From Aotearoamyces nothofagi (taxonomy: Eukaryota > Ascomycota > Leotiomycetes > Leotiales > Tympanidaceae), in NCBI GenBank assembly GCA_015345905.1, contig JADDTR010000010.1, forward strand, positions 186,001 to 250,000: 64,000 bases of DNA. Direction: 5' to 3'. The position numbers were made by a program, and so were the translations under genes. The stretch's first letter is position 1, and every line of letters begins with the position of its first letter. A model generated the notes under the pieces. The model worked only from the letters and a program-made list of their open reading frames with translations, had not been told where the DNA came from and did no database searches. Below, in pieces: positions 32,854 through 46,700 of the stretch.

Positions 32854-35800
32854 TTTGTTGGTTACACGCCTGAGATGAATAAGGCGGAATGGGTTTCAGT
32901 AAGAATGGCGAGGCACGTGGGGTTTCTGAGGATAGTATAGAGGGTCTTCTTGGGCGCTAGGAGCCCAAAAAGGTATGAATGGTCAAGGCGACGGGGAAGT
33001 CGAAAGGTATGCGACGACCTTTGTGCAGTGTTAGAAAACTGCAAAGGTTCTAATTGGATCCCTTGCTATCGACTGGACCCTGATTGGTGGCTCCTAGTTG
33101 ATCTGGCACAATTGCAGCTCGATTGTCGCGCTTCGCGTTGCAAAAATTGGCAGTCTAAGCAGCGAGAGAAAGGATCACGCCTTCCTTACTAGCCTTTGTG
33201 GAAGAAGTCAGAGATAATGGACTTTGAAGTTCTCCGTAAAGAAGTTATCAAGCTTCTGGAACCAGTAAGAAGCGAGCTTCTTTCGTTGAAGAAATCCCCT
33301 ACGTTCTCTTGTATTAGAGGGTTTGTCTCTAATTGGGGAAATGGGAAATGGTTTGTATTTTCTGTCCGATGGGGGACGGTCTCAGAGGGTTTGGTACGAA
33401 CCTATTGCGAGAAGCCGTCTTGCAGGAACGCACCTGTTCCCTGACAGGATTATCTTCTGGAACCGTGGCGCTAAGAAGAGAGATGCGAGTATCCCGTGAT
33501 GACACCTCCTAATACGAATGCAGAATTGCAGGGACTGTTTGGGGAGTTCTATGCTCTTTGTTCCGCAAAGTCAAAATCGGAGTATGAATGAGTTGAACTT
33601 TGATCGTTCTAGACAACAAAAACTACGAATCTTTGTATCGATATTATGATCTTTGAGAGGGACATCAAGCTCCCCTTTATGTATTCGAAAGGTAGCTCTT
33701 TAGTAGGCGAGATAGACGGGCTTAACGAGCATGGCTTGAGGTTGTCGCGCTGCATTCGGCAAAGTACCGGAAGCGCTCCTGACTGCGTTCGCTCCAAACT
33801 TTCTAGAAGCGCGGCTGGATATCTCTATGCCGGATTCAATGATGGGCACTGAATGATCAGATATGATGCGATTTATGGCCGAGGAGATGGATAAGGATTG
33901 GACATCCGTTTTGTCTCGATCTCATGCATTGCACCGCAGAGAAGAGAGTGCCAACCGACTTGGTGCAAACCCTGGTGGTTCCCCAGTAGCAAGACACCAT
34001 TATGTTGAATTCTCATCGAGGCTACTGCCAGATTCAAACGAGAGTAGTTCTCCATGGGTATGGATCCATGGGTTACCCCTGAATAGCACTTCTCCACCTG
34101 TTCACGCAGAGGTTCGCAGATTTCATGCGGGCTTAACGTCCCAAATCCTTCCTAACAAGGATATCTTTGCACGCCTCTCTTGCAAGAAGTTGGTGAGCCG
34201 GATTGTGTTACACAAGCTATTGCAAGTGGCTAGGTTCCAGCTGAGGAATGTCTTTGGCCACCTTCACATTCCCATGTGCCATTTATGATCAACGGATGCT
34301 GAATTCGCTGCTGAATGCGTACAACTCTTGATTGGCCGTGTAATCTAATAGCCGCCTGCGGCTTGACTGGACAGGGGGTGAACTGGTCACCGCCTGAAGG
34401 ACTGATACGCCCAGGCATCGCTAATGGAATCGTGCATGCTATGCCATGTGAACCACCGGCTGGCTGCAGTAGTGCTGCCGTCTATCTGGGAGCGGGCCAC
34501 TGTTTGGATTTCGGTCTCATACATATAACTGGGATAGACAACTATCCCCTGCATGGTGAATTGCAAGCGTATCTTAGGTGTCATGTGTTTCGATAGTATT
34601 CGACAAGTGTCATAAGTTTCCTTGTCTGACATGGAATGATCTAGGTATTTGGCTGCCATAATTTCTTTGTGTCAGTCTGCTCTGGCCACTCGAGGGACTC
34701 CTAAATCCCTGAATGTAACTTCCACTGCCCCAAAACAAAGGCTTTGCTTCCTATATCGGCTTCCCGACTATTGCTGTGGCGATACTGCTGATATTTTGAT
34801 CTGCGAAGCTGAATAAGCTTTGCTCCCAGGCGCCCCAGATGAAATCCAGAGGGCTCATCTCGAAATTGAGATTCATCCCTTGGATTATCCTACTTGTCTA
34901 TGACATAGTTATTGATTTAAGCTTTATTTCCCGTATGCTAATTCTCAGACTGAGTATTGTTCTCACGATATCTAGCTGCATATAGGTCCATCGATAGGGA
35001 CATTGTCGTACAGCGTCAATAAACTCTCGGTTGCGTCTAAGCAGACGACGGCGCCTGCTGTTCTATTATGTTTCACGCGCTTGCGTCGAGAATTAACTTG
35101 CAAGTAATTGCTGGAATGTAGGCTTCAATAACAAACGCCGACGGGCTGGGTGGAATGGAAGCGTTGCTTTCGGCTGCACGTGTCTTAGAATTATTCACGT
35201 GACCGCTTCATAATTGCGTTCGAAATTGGCAGGATTGGTTCCTTTGTAGTGCTTTTTTATTAGCTATATATGAAATCCTACTCCTGAACAAACCAATATT
35301 ATGCTTAAAAGCTATCACCAAGCGGCTGAATTGGATATTTCTTCAAGCTGCCCCTAGGCTTTTACCATTGGTAGTATATAATTCAAAGAAGAATCATTTT
35401 CTGTGCAGTCCTCCGAGCACATCTTTTAAGCTGCTATACCACTTGCAGGCATTATTACATGACGTTCTGAAACAAGATTTCTGTTTGTCTTTAGATTTAT
35501 ATGTGTAGGCTGTACCCAACAGCTGATATGCATTTAAATATGTTTCTTATAAATAGGCAGTTTTATTATAATTGCTTCACGTGCCTGATAAGGTCTGTCT
35601 GGTGAAAGATACTTGGGTACTACTATTGTTGTTTATCTAGATTATAGCCAAGTCCTCGGGAATCACGTGCTATCTTCTACAACAAGCCAGCTGCAGATGC
35701 ATCATATATAAGCGAAGCTGTCCATCACTCGACCGACGACGACTTAAGAAAGAGCTTGTAACTCTGGCGACATTATACATGAAATCATAGCAGTTGGATA

Positions 35801-36199
35801 ACTGTAAAGATCTCTTTATCACCATTGCTAGACACGCTTGATTGGATGCTACAAACAACCTGCAGAAGTATATTCACTTCTGTCTAAAGTCTTAGCCTTC
35901 TACTGTCGTACAGCCCGAACAGCCCGAGGTCATCAACCCTCAATCAAACCAGGCACTTCTAGACTCTATCTTACACCTGAATACTCGTTGGCGAAACCGC
36001 ATAGTCTGGTTATCCTTTGTCCAATACCGTCAATCGTGTTGATGACCTCATCTAAGCTGAGTCAATCAAACCTGCAGTACGACGCCCGTCCTCTTCCTCA
36101 TAGGCGCCGTAGTGATAATTGAGCCTTTTGGCATGTTCTAACATCTCTAAAGGAACTGATATCGATGAATTTGTCCTGTCAACACTCAACGGTGATAAA
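32854..36199. other. 3.3-kb gene-free region between HMG-box gene and RdRP
   Basis: It separates two divergent genes and becomes strongly AT-rich after about 34900. Short open frames (for example 33863-34288) lack domains or codon pattern. I looked for terminal repeats, target-site duplications and transposase or reverse-transcriptase motifs and saw none. It may contain long upstream control regions of the two genes or an unrecognised decayed sequence. Confidence 0.45.
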
Positions 36200-39100
36200 A
36201 TGGAGGTATTCATCCGTAATGTACCAGAACAAGCAACAGAAAAGACGCTGAAGAAGTTCTTCCAACCTATACTCTCCAACCAATCTATCAGCTTGTTTTC
36301 TTGCCAGAAGGTCGGAAAGAGTTGGGCAACCATAACTTTCCTTCTCAAGCATGATGGAGAGCGATTTCTCGAGCGGTATGGCAAAGTCGGCGGGAATACA
36401 ACGGTCAATAGGGGCACCAACACCAACAAAGTCCAGTTAGTGATGTTTGGTGCGAGGATTTACTGTGAACCAGGCAACAAAGAACCTGATCCCTATCAGC
36501 TAGGCAGTATCAAAATGGAGGCAAAGAAAGAAAAGAACAAGATGACTGAAGCATCCAGGCATCACGGTCAAAATAATAGCCGCGAGCCTCCTCAGCGCAT
36601 TTTTGACTGTCGATCCGTTTCTTGTGGAGTCTGGACTTATGAGCAATCTAATCTAGTATTCGTCTCCTACTTTTCCTGGGAAAATCCAGGTATAGTGAGG
36701 TTTGGAGCGACAGGTTTGACCGCGATCCTGAAATCAACATTACGCATGGATTTCAGATACTCAATAATCAAAAACATCTCAATTGGAGGTATTACTAACC
36801 CTTTGATGACTGTTACCCTGGAGATGGCTCCTCGGTTCTCGGAGATGTCCATGGAAGCACAACTAAAGCAATTACTCCAGATTCGCAATAGCAAGAAGAA
36901 TAACAAGGCAACATGGACCAGATCGCTTCATCTTGGTACGCTACACGAACGCGCCAACATCGCATCAAATTGTTTTGTGTATCGATTTGCTCTGTCATCT
37001 ACATCCTTCACTGAACAGATACGAGCCATAAGCCGGGATCATGGAATACCTCCTGTCATTTACCAGCGAACACATACACGCCAGCCTCAAGAGTTACATT
37101 CATTAGCAATGATGAGGTTGACAGGTGTACTTACTACTCGGTTTAGGAACTTGCCGTTTTCGGTAGTATTCCAGGTACAGAAACTCGCGCAGAATGGATT
37201 CCTCCTTCCGTCATCAGTAATCGATTTGTGCCCCGAAATTGTTCTCATAAATAAACGGTCTGGCCCTGACATCTGCGTCTCCGCCATTCGCAAGTTCTCA
37301 CAGCAATTGCCATTCTCGGGGCCCGAAACTGAAGCCACCGAGCTGCAACATCACACCCTAAAGGCAAAATTAAAGGCGAACGAAGAACGTGCAAAGAAAG
37401 AACAACTCTACTCAGGAGGTTTGAGCCGGACTGGGGCATCAGAAAACGTTGCATCCATCTTCAGATGTACTGTGACTGTATGTGGTGTGTATCTGTATGG
37501 ACCAGAGCCTGAGACAAAGAATAGAGTATTACGGAAATATCCAGACCATCACGATTACTTTCTACGCGTTCAATTTAGCGACGAGGATGGAGAACCACTC
37601 CGTTATCACCCGTTGGTCTCTAACGAGAATATTTTCTCTGGGCGATTCAAGGAAGTCTTAAACGGTGGCATAAATATTGCTGGCCGTAAATATTCTTTCT
37701 TGGGATTCAGTCATTCCAGCCTTCGAGCTCAGACATGCTGGTTTATGGCGGAATTTGTCCATGACGAAACTCGTTATTGGGATAGAATGGTCATTTCTGA
37801 TCTTGGAGACTTCTCTCAAATTCGTTCGCCGGCCAAATGTGCGGCACGCATAGGACAAGCTTTCTCTGATACGCCGAATTCTGTTCCTCTAGGTAATGCT
37901 ATGATTAACGTACTACCAGATGTTGAGCGAAATGGAAGAGTCTTCAGTGACGGTGTTGGGACCTTTTCTCAGTCTGTGGCGCAGCGGATTTGGAATAAGT
38001 TACCTGGTGGTCGCAAGCCTTCATGCTTCCAGATCAGACATTCTGGTGAGTGCCACTCATACGAAAGCCAAAGACGAATCTATTATCTCAGTTAGAGAAT
38101 GCTTTTACTCAAATTTCAACACATCGATATAGACAATAGGAAGTAGTAGGCTAAAGCCGAGAGTTGTCCCTTATCTTTCCCGAATGAATACCATTTGCTT
38201 CAACAATTCTTTAATGCCTGTTATCACTTACTGACGAACCTTAGGGGCTAAAGGCATGGTGTCATTAGATAGTAGACTCGAGGATGATGTCTTGAATCTA
38301 CGTCAATCAATGGTCAAGTTCCTTGGATCAGACACGTCAGACATTGAGCTGTGCGGCGGGGCATATAAGCCGCTTCCAATGTACCTCAATCGTCAAACGA
38401 TCAAGATCTTGGAGGACCTCGGTGTTGATGATAGCTTCTTCCTCGATCTTCAAACTGACGCCGTTAATCGTCTCCGCCGAACCACTGTTAACCCTATCAA
38501 TGCTGCGAACTTCCTTAAGGACCAGTCAGTAGGAGAAAACTTTTTTCTTTCTCACATGATAAAAAAGCTTGACAGAATCGGTGTGTCATTTCAAGATGAC
38601 CCGTTTCTGTGCGCTGTAATTGAGATGGTCGTCTTGATTGAGCTACGTGCGTTAAAGCATAAGACACGGATCCTAGTACCAAATGGTGTTACGCTGTACG
38701 GAATCATGGATGAGACCGGAATTCTTGAAGAAGGTCAGATATTTTGCACAATGGACAACGAGTTTGGAAGGAGCAAGATGGTCGTCGGTGATAACATCAT
38801 CATTACTCGATGCCCGGCCCTTAACCCTGGCGACGTTCAACTGGTTACTGCAGTAACAGTGCCAAATGATTCTCCGTTAATGAACCTCTCCAATTGCATC
38901 TGCTTCAGTCAGAAAGGTGCTCGCGATTTACCAAGCATGCTGAGTGGTGGAGATCTTGATGGTGACTTGTACAATATCATATGGGACTCCAAAGCAAGAC
39001 TTAAGGTCACCTATGAGCCAGCAGACTATCCTCGGATGGAGCCTATCGACATCGGTAGGACCGTGACAAGGGATGACATGACTGAATTCTTCGTAAAATT

Positions 39101-40142
39101 TATGGAGACGGATCAATTAGGCCGTATTGCTACGTTACATCAAGTCCTTGCTGATCAGAAGGACCGTGGCACCCTTGATGAAGATTGCTTGATCTTGGCA
39201 GAAATGCACTCGACTGCCGTTGATTTTTCTAAGACAGGAATACCGGTACGTCTAATATTTACTTCATAGGTTGTAAATAGGTCAGAGACTCTTATCAACG
39301 GCTACCATTGAGTTTCATTACTAAAGTCTCATTCTGCCTGCGCTTTCTCAACTGATATGGTAATAGGTAAATCTTTCCCTAATGCCAAAATACACTCGTT
39401 ATCGCCCAGATTTCATGGCACCAGGCCCTAATGTCACAATCGAGAAGAAGGGTGAGATATCTTTTGATAACGAGCCGCGTTTAGCCGATTCTTTGGATGA
39501 TGATGATGAGGCTAACTTTCAGACTTACCGTCATTATGAGAGTGAGAGGATTCTTGGGAAGCTTTACCGCGCTATTGACGAGGGTGACGTTTTCAAGGAC
39601 ATCAAGGAGCACGTCACACACACCGAAGACACTGTCATCAACCAAGTGTGGGCATATGTCCAAAGCAAATGCATGTTGATACAGTATGAACACCTCCTGG
39701 AATGGGCACGCGATATCAGAGAAATGTAAGGGTCCCTCAACACCGAAGTCCGAATTCTCGTTTTGGCTTGTAGCCGAAACTTACACATACTAGGTACGAG
39801 GACTGCCTTATGGCTATCATGTCCGAATACAGTCCTAATCCCAAACGCCTTCTCGACGAGCTAGAAGTCGTTGTCGGCAACATCCTTGGCAAGACGGGCG
39901 CGCAGAGTAAGAAACAGCGCGAGCTGTCCATAACGATGAAAGAGCGATTCGAAGCAGACGTCACGTTCATCGTCAACAGTATCGTCAAGGATGACGGAGG
40001 TTACAGCGAGGAATCATTGGAGCGGTCGATGGCTTGTCTGGCGGTGTCGTTCGATGAGGGGAGAGTATGGAAGAAGGGCAGAGAGCTTAGGAGCTTTGCT
40101 TATATCGCTGCTTCCGTCTGCCTGAAGGAACTGAGATTGTGA
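36200..40142 (+). CDS. RNA-dependent RNA polymerase of the cellular (QDE-1/SAD-1/RRP) family
   Basis: Four exons: 36200-38045, 38245-39245, 39367-39725 and 39794-40142, giving 1184 residues; phases close exactly. The start at 36200 gives MEVFIRNVPEQATEKTLKKFF, an RRM-like N-terminus seen in Sad-1/Rrp-type fungal enzymes. The upstream in-frame region from 36119 is probably leader. Landmarks: DGVGTFSQSVAQRIW (about 575-590), CFQIRHSGAKGM across intron 1, and the catalytic loop SGGDLDGDLYNIIWD with Asp852, Asp854 and Asp856 (bases 38952-38966), then GIPV and YRPDFMAPGP. The family makes double-stranded RNA from single-stranded templates for Dicer in quelling, meiotic silencing and siRNA amplification. 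Which of the three fungal clades it belongs to needs a tree. Intron 1 (199 nt) is unusually long for this window. It converges on RPB1. Confidence 0.94.
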
Positions 40143-40778
40143 GGAGATTAATTGTTACTTGTGGCATATGTCCTCCGACATGTAAGCTTTGTACCAATTT
40201 GCCGGCCTGCTATAAATCGACATGATATAGCTTAAGCAAGTAACTGGCGTATGCACGTTGAAGTGGAGATAGGGAGAGCTTAGCACAGATATAGTCCAAT
40301 CGATTGTTTCAAACTTTGATAATGCCTGCTATCGGTCCAAGGATCAACCGTAGCAAGTGCTGAGTTTCGAGCAGGAACATTATCGGCTCCATCGAGAACA
40401 AACTTCTGAGCTTGGCCACTTCGAAAGACATTAACATGCACAGATTTTATTTGGAGAAACTTCATTGCATCTAATAATTTTCATGCTATCATTTCTGAAA
40501 CGGTGCCACAGCATGGCAACCTCTCATTTTAAATCCTTAGTACAGTGTTGCGCGAATCGCACGATGCGTCATCCTATGCTGAGCCAAAGTACAATTTTGG
40601 TGGCTGTAAAAATCTAGCGGAAGCAAAGTAGTCTTTTAGGAAGCGTAATGCTACCTGAACGCCTGGAAATGAACAACTATGTTGCTTAAAACACACAGCC
40701 AACCGAAACGCCTCGGTTTGGAAATGCAGAGTCTTTTTTTGTGCTGTTGGTAATACATTATGTATGTTAGGACGTCGT
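40143..40778. other. Convergent intergenic region RdRP / RPB1
   Basis: 636 bases between the RdRP stop and the RPB1 stop on the opposite strand, AT-rich. It must hold both 3' UTRs and poly(A) signals. Nothing else is seen. Confidence 0.5.
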
Positions 40779-43700
40779 CTAATCTTGTGGTGATGTTGGG
40801 GAGCTGCAGTATGAGTCAGCAGAGTCCATTATGCAATAGCATTGAGATAATTACAAGGAAGGCGAAGTTGGAGAGTATTTCGGTGTTCGCGCCGCGGGAG
40901 AAGATGGCGATGTTGGCGAGCTATGAATAAGTTAGAGAGGTTGAGCGAGAAGAGGAAGGATGACGTACTATAAGGGGCTAGCGGGTGAAAAACTGGGAGA
41001 CTTTTCAATAGTTAGTATGGTTAGAGATCATTGGAATGAATGTATTTACCGTTGGAGAATACTGTAAGAAGTTAGCAAATGATATCAAGGTGAGTTCAGG
41101 ATGAGGTGTACTTACTACGGGGGATGTCGGTGACACCGCATTTGGACTAGTTGGCGACGTCTTTGATGCTCCACGACTGCCAAATGCTGGGGAGGTCGGT
41201 CTTGAGGTCTGTTAGAATGATGGAGTTATTATTGGAGGGATAAGGCACATACGAGTAAAGAGGAGAGGCCTGTATTTAACGTTAGTAATATAGATAGTGA
41301 AGCGACCAGACAAACTTACAGGACTAAATTGAGGAGACGTCGGGCTTCGTAAAAGTTAGCAGAGCAAAGATATTAGGTATGAAAGGAAAGCTATATAAGA
41401 TAGTTCGAATAAGGACGGGGCGACGAACCTGTAGCTGGGTGAGGTGCTGAAAGATAGTTAGCAATGCCAATCAGGATTGTTTGAATAGTTGACTTACGGG
41501 CTATAACTAGCGGGAGAGGTGGGGCTAGAAAAAGGTTAGCTTAAAGACGCGAAAACGAGGGGCCAAACAAACCTGTAGCTGGGCGAGACAGGTGATATGC
41601 CTGCTGGACTCGTTCTACGGGGAGGTTAGCAAGATATACAACACAAAAGGCATAGATCTACGCACGGGCTATACATAGGAGAGCTATTGAGGTTGTTAGT
41701 ATGTAACTGCTGACAGGGGTAGGATTATATGACTTACGTTGGCGTGAACGCCGGACTTTGAGGCGAGCTGGAAATTTGTTAGCATTAAGGTTTTGGTTGT
41801 GGATAATGATACGTACAATCGAGGGGAGGCGCTAGCATATCCAGGGCTTGTGACAACACCCATCATAGGTGAAGTTGGGCTGTAGCCACCTAGAGGACTA
41901 GATGGCGACCATCCTGGACTTGCGCCTGTGCCAAAGGGTGACGTTGGTGAGTAGTCACGTCCAGGGCTAGGAGCGCCCCAAGGACTAGTACCACCACCAT
42001 AGCCTGTCGTGGTAGTTCCTCCATACTCGGAGAAACCTCCAAAGCCACTGGGACTCTCTCCACCTGCACTTATAATTGGTGAGAACGAGGCTCCATAATC
42101 TGGAGTACCCATATATCCTGAGTCCTGTAATGGAGATCCAGAATCATAAGGTGTCGCAGCGCCGTCAAATCCACTGCCCTTCATTGTAAGGCCAGCCATG
42201 AGCCCCATCTTTGAATTATCAGAGATGACGGTATCAAGCATCTTAGGATCAAGTAGAAGATCCATCTCTCCAGTACCCATGGGTGCTAGCTGACCAAGCA
42301 TGACGTTCTCAGAGATACCACGGCAGTCATCCAGTTCACCGACAGCAGCAGCCTCCAGCAGAATCTCGACAGTTTCCTCAAATGAACATCTCATCAAAGC
42401 GCCAGTATCGGCACGGTTGATTCCATGACGCGTAATTGCCATAAGATGACCTCGGGAAGTCATGACATCGACTAAGAGAGCTAAATGACGATGATTGACA
42501 TACGAACCATCGAAAGCCAACACCTGAGTCAATTCCCGCATGAGGGCAGAACGAGTAGCCTCAATACCAAATACTTCGAAAATCTGAATGAAGTGATTCG
42601 AGTATGTCCGAGTAGTGTCAACGCCAGGGACGGTCAAGACCTGAGCGAGGGCTGTTCCGCTGGTGTCAAGGTACCATTCCTGGCAACGAGCATCGTCTTT
42701 AATGGCGATTAGAGATCCTTCGGGAGTCTCAATCAGCCTTGTTTCTGTATTTAAGAAAGCTCTGTCGATGCCAGGAACACCACGGAGCGTAAGTGTGTCA
42801 AGGATATGGGCCTCGAGGCGTTTGAGCATGATATCCTCCTCAACCTCATCGTCCTCATATTTGTTGTCATTCTGCTTCATCATTCTAATACGAATAACCT
42901 GCTCTTCAGCGTTATTGTCACTAAAGACAACCGCCAGATCCTTAGGATAGTTTTCCTTGATCTTCATTGCCACATCATCGACCTTCAGTCCCTTATCCAG
43001 CATCTTTTGCCGATCCAATATCAAACGTAGCAACCATCTAGACTGATTGTCAGGGCTGTCATGACTCTCATCAGGAATGATGAAGTATGATTCAACCATA
43101 TCAACATCGTCGGGGATGGTCGTAGACTGAATATCCGGATCGTAATAGATTTCGGTAGCAGCGGTGACGGAACGTAAATTCGTGTGTTCAACAGCACTAC
43201 GAAGTAGCTTCGCCGTCTCTTGAGTGGAATTCTCGGCTTCCTGGTAAACAATCATGGAGGGAGTCTTGATGTTTGTAGCCACGTTGAGAATTTCCTTGAG
43301 ACGCGGAACACCAAGTGTTACATTCTTGGATGACACACCGGCAAAATGGAAAGTGTTGAGCGTCATCTGCGTAGCAGGTTCTCCGATAGACTGCGCGGCG
43401 AGCACACCAACCATCTCTCCAGGGTTGACTAAAGCACGCGTAAAACGGCTCTCAATCTCTCCTAGAACATGGGCAAATGCAAGCTTGTTAAGACGCATGT
43501 GTAGAGCAATCCGCTTGAATGCAAGTCTTGAACGAAGTTGGGCTTTGATCAGCAATGTAGCACTGACTTGAGCTTCCTTTGAAATGTCATCTTCTCCACG
43601 AACAACGACCAAGCGATCAAGCAGCTGTTTAACTTGCGGGATGACATCCGCAGGATGCAAATCGCTACGATGAAAGTCGTCAACCTTGAAGAGGCGCTTG

Positions 43701-46700
43701 GCACTGTCGATGATACGAATGACGTTCAAAGGAAGCTGCATCATCTCCTCATCTTTCTTTGCGAGGTTGACATAACGCAACATCTTTCGATCCTCCTTCA
43801 ATTGCTCCCATTCCTCATCAAGAAGTTGTTGCACAGAGAGGTCGCCCGCGAGCTCATTAGCGTGCTCCAACAGGTCGGAGGAAATTGGACGTTTCGGGTT
43901 CATAACATCCAGGCGGTAACGGTCACTGAATGCCTTCTCAGACATATTAATGTGGTCGACACGCTGCTTCTCAATGTAAACAGCATCGAGACCGTCTTCA
44001 CCGTAGATGAACTGTACGATGTCACCAAGGGAGTTTCTAACAGTGCCATCGTATTTGGCCATGACATCCTCAAGAGCCTTGACGAGACGACGCTGAATGT
44101 AACCAGTTTCAGCAGTCTTAACGGCAGTATCAATAAGACCCTCACGACCAGCCATGGCGTGAAAGAAGAATTCGGTAGGAGTAAGACCTCTCAGGTAAGA
44201 GTTTTCCACGAAACCTCGAGACTCTGGGGAGTAATCATCCTTGGTGAAATGAGGAAGTGTACGATACTTGAAGCCAAAAGGAATACGTTTGCCCTCTACA
44301 GACTGTTGACCGACGAGGGCAGTCATCTGGGAAATATTGATAGTAGAACCCTTGGATCCAGATCTTGCCATAATGACTGCATTGTTATTATCCTTCAGAC
44401 TCTGCTCGGTCCTGGTACCAGCCTTGTCACGGGCTGTGTTCAAAGCCTTCGAGACTTGACTTTCGAATGTCTCTCGAACATTCATACCTGGGAGAGACTC
44501 CAGCTGGTTAGTCGTCGCTTTGAGGGTAAGCTCGGTAACTTCATCCTTCCGGGCGTTGATAGCCTCCTCAATCTTGGCAATCGTGTTCTTATCAGGAATA
44601 GTGTCGCCGATACCAATACTGAAGCCGTTATGAAGTAGCCAGTAGTTGACCACTGTTTGACAACCGGTAAAGAACGCTAGTGCAGCCTGCCAGCCAAGCT
44701 CGTTGAAAATGACATGGATGATACCACCACTCGTAGCTCCAACGTTTTTCTTCGTAAGAAGCCCAAACATCAGCTCTCCACCATGAACAAGTAGACCATC
44801 GTCCTTCAGTGGAGAATCTTCCTTGGCCTCGTTGGGCATGTGCAAGTTAACGTTATTTGGAATGACCATGCTTGCAAGTTGCTTACCAGTCCATCTTGGA
44901 CGCGGCTTCACAATAGCTGGTTGGGGAATGACTCCATCCCAGTCAGGTACCCAAAGCAAGACATTCATCATCTGTTCTTTTGTCAAGAATACATCTCGGC
45001 GGCAGAGCTTATAGACACCAGCCAATGTATCCTGGACAATACCCATGAGAGGACCGTTTCGCTGAGGCGAAACAATATTTAGAGGAACCATACAAAGTTG
45101 ATTGACCTCAGCACGAGTCTCCTCAGTCTGCGGAACGTGCAAGTTCATTTCATCACCATCAAAATCGGCGTTGTAAGGCGAGGTTACTGACAAATTCAAA
45201 CGGAACGTAGAGTACGGCATGACCCTGACTCGGTGACCCATCATAGATTCCTTGTGCAGCGAGGGTTGACGATTGAAAATGATGAAATCACCATCAACAA
45301 TATGTCTTTCAACCTTCCAGCCATATTCCAAAGAGATCTGGCCAGCACGCTTGTGATGCCGCAAATCAATTCGAGTACCATCGGAGCGAATAACGTACTT
45401 GGCACCGGGATGTTCGTTCGGACCATTTTGGACCAGTTGGTGGAGCTTGCCAATATTGTATGGCGTGACCGTTTCAGGATAGGTAAGAGTCCTTGCAATG
45501 CTTCGCGGAACACCGACCTCATCAAGCGACAGGTTGGGGTCACCTGTGATGACGGTACGTGCAGAGAAATCGACACGCTTACCCATCAAATTACCACGAA
45601 GACGACCCTCTTTTCCCTTTAGACGAGCACGAATCGACTTAACAGGTCTGCCAGACTTCTGCAGAGCCTGTGGCTGGCCAGCGATATCATTATCCATGTA
45701 TGTAGCTACATGGTACTGGAGCAAAGCCTCAAAGTCGGCGGCAACGTGAGCTGGGGACCCCTCTTGCTGTGCTTGGCGAACGTTGCCATTTGCACGAATG
45801 ATGTCTCCGAGCTTATACGTCAAATCATCTTCTCCGCGCATGCCCTGACCTGTACCATCCATAGAGATACTGGGTCGGACGGGTGGGGGTGGGACTGGAA
45901 GTACAGTGATGATCATCCACTCAGGTCGCGCATAGTCGTTGCTGAGACCAAGATCGTGGATCTCTTCGGTGGAGATGTGACGGAAGACATTTAGTGCCAT
46001 TTCCGGAGTAATTTGTTTCTTCTCAGGCTGTTGACCCTCACCGTCCTCGTCTTTTGGGACTTTCCATGTACCCCATAGCTGAAGCGCAGTCTGGCGCACC
46101 TCCGGTTGAGTATTTCCACATCCGCCATGGGACCGTGCCTTCGCAGACTCCTTTGGATTGCCGTCGAAGTCCTGCTCTTCCAGCGCAGCGTCACTCTCGC
46201 ATACGTTTTTCGGTTTGCACAGTCGCCAGATTGTATCGAACCTACGTTTGGGATCTCGAATCGCAACGGCAGCTTTATACTGTGGGTTGCTCTGAGAAGT
46301 TCATGTTAGCACAAATGAAGCTCAGAATGTCATGCCGTTTGGGCAAGACTAACTCTGTCAAGTAAAACTCGGCCACAATTGTGGCAGACTATCTCGAGAA
46401 GCTTCTTAACCTTCTTAAGGAAACCCGGGTGGAAAACCGGCTTTGCCAACTCAATGTGACCAAAGTGACCTGGACACTCTGACATGCCTTGATCACAAGT
46501 TGCGCACTTAAACTGACGATCGATGGATCCAAGTCGCGGATCGTTAAGGCCTTGGTCGCGCGGCTTCATTTTGCTTTCATCCATCGTCTCTGGGTATAAA
46601 ATGTGTGCTACGCTCATATTCTTAATTTCTTCAGGAGAAAGCAAACCAAACTGTATCTCCTGGATCGTACGCAACGGCGCATCGGACCGCTCAAAATAGA

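Noticed and set aside
33863-34288. 141-residue frame, considered as a decayed gene or mobile element
   Set aside because: No catalytic motif, terminal repeat or target duplication is visible; the reverse strand is equally open.
40968-40970. RPB1 stop codon at this TAG
   Set aside because: A GTACGT donor overlaps it and the next two exons continue YSPTSP heptads in frame to 40779.
43634-44638. 334-residue open frame on the plus strand
   Set aside because: Antisense shadow within exon 2 of RPB1.
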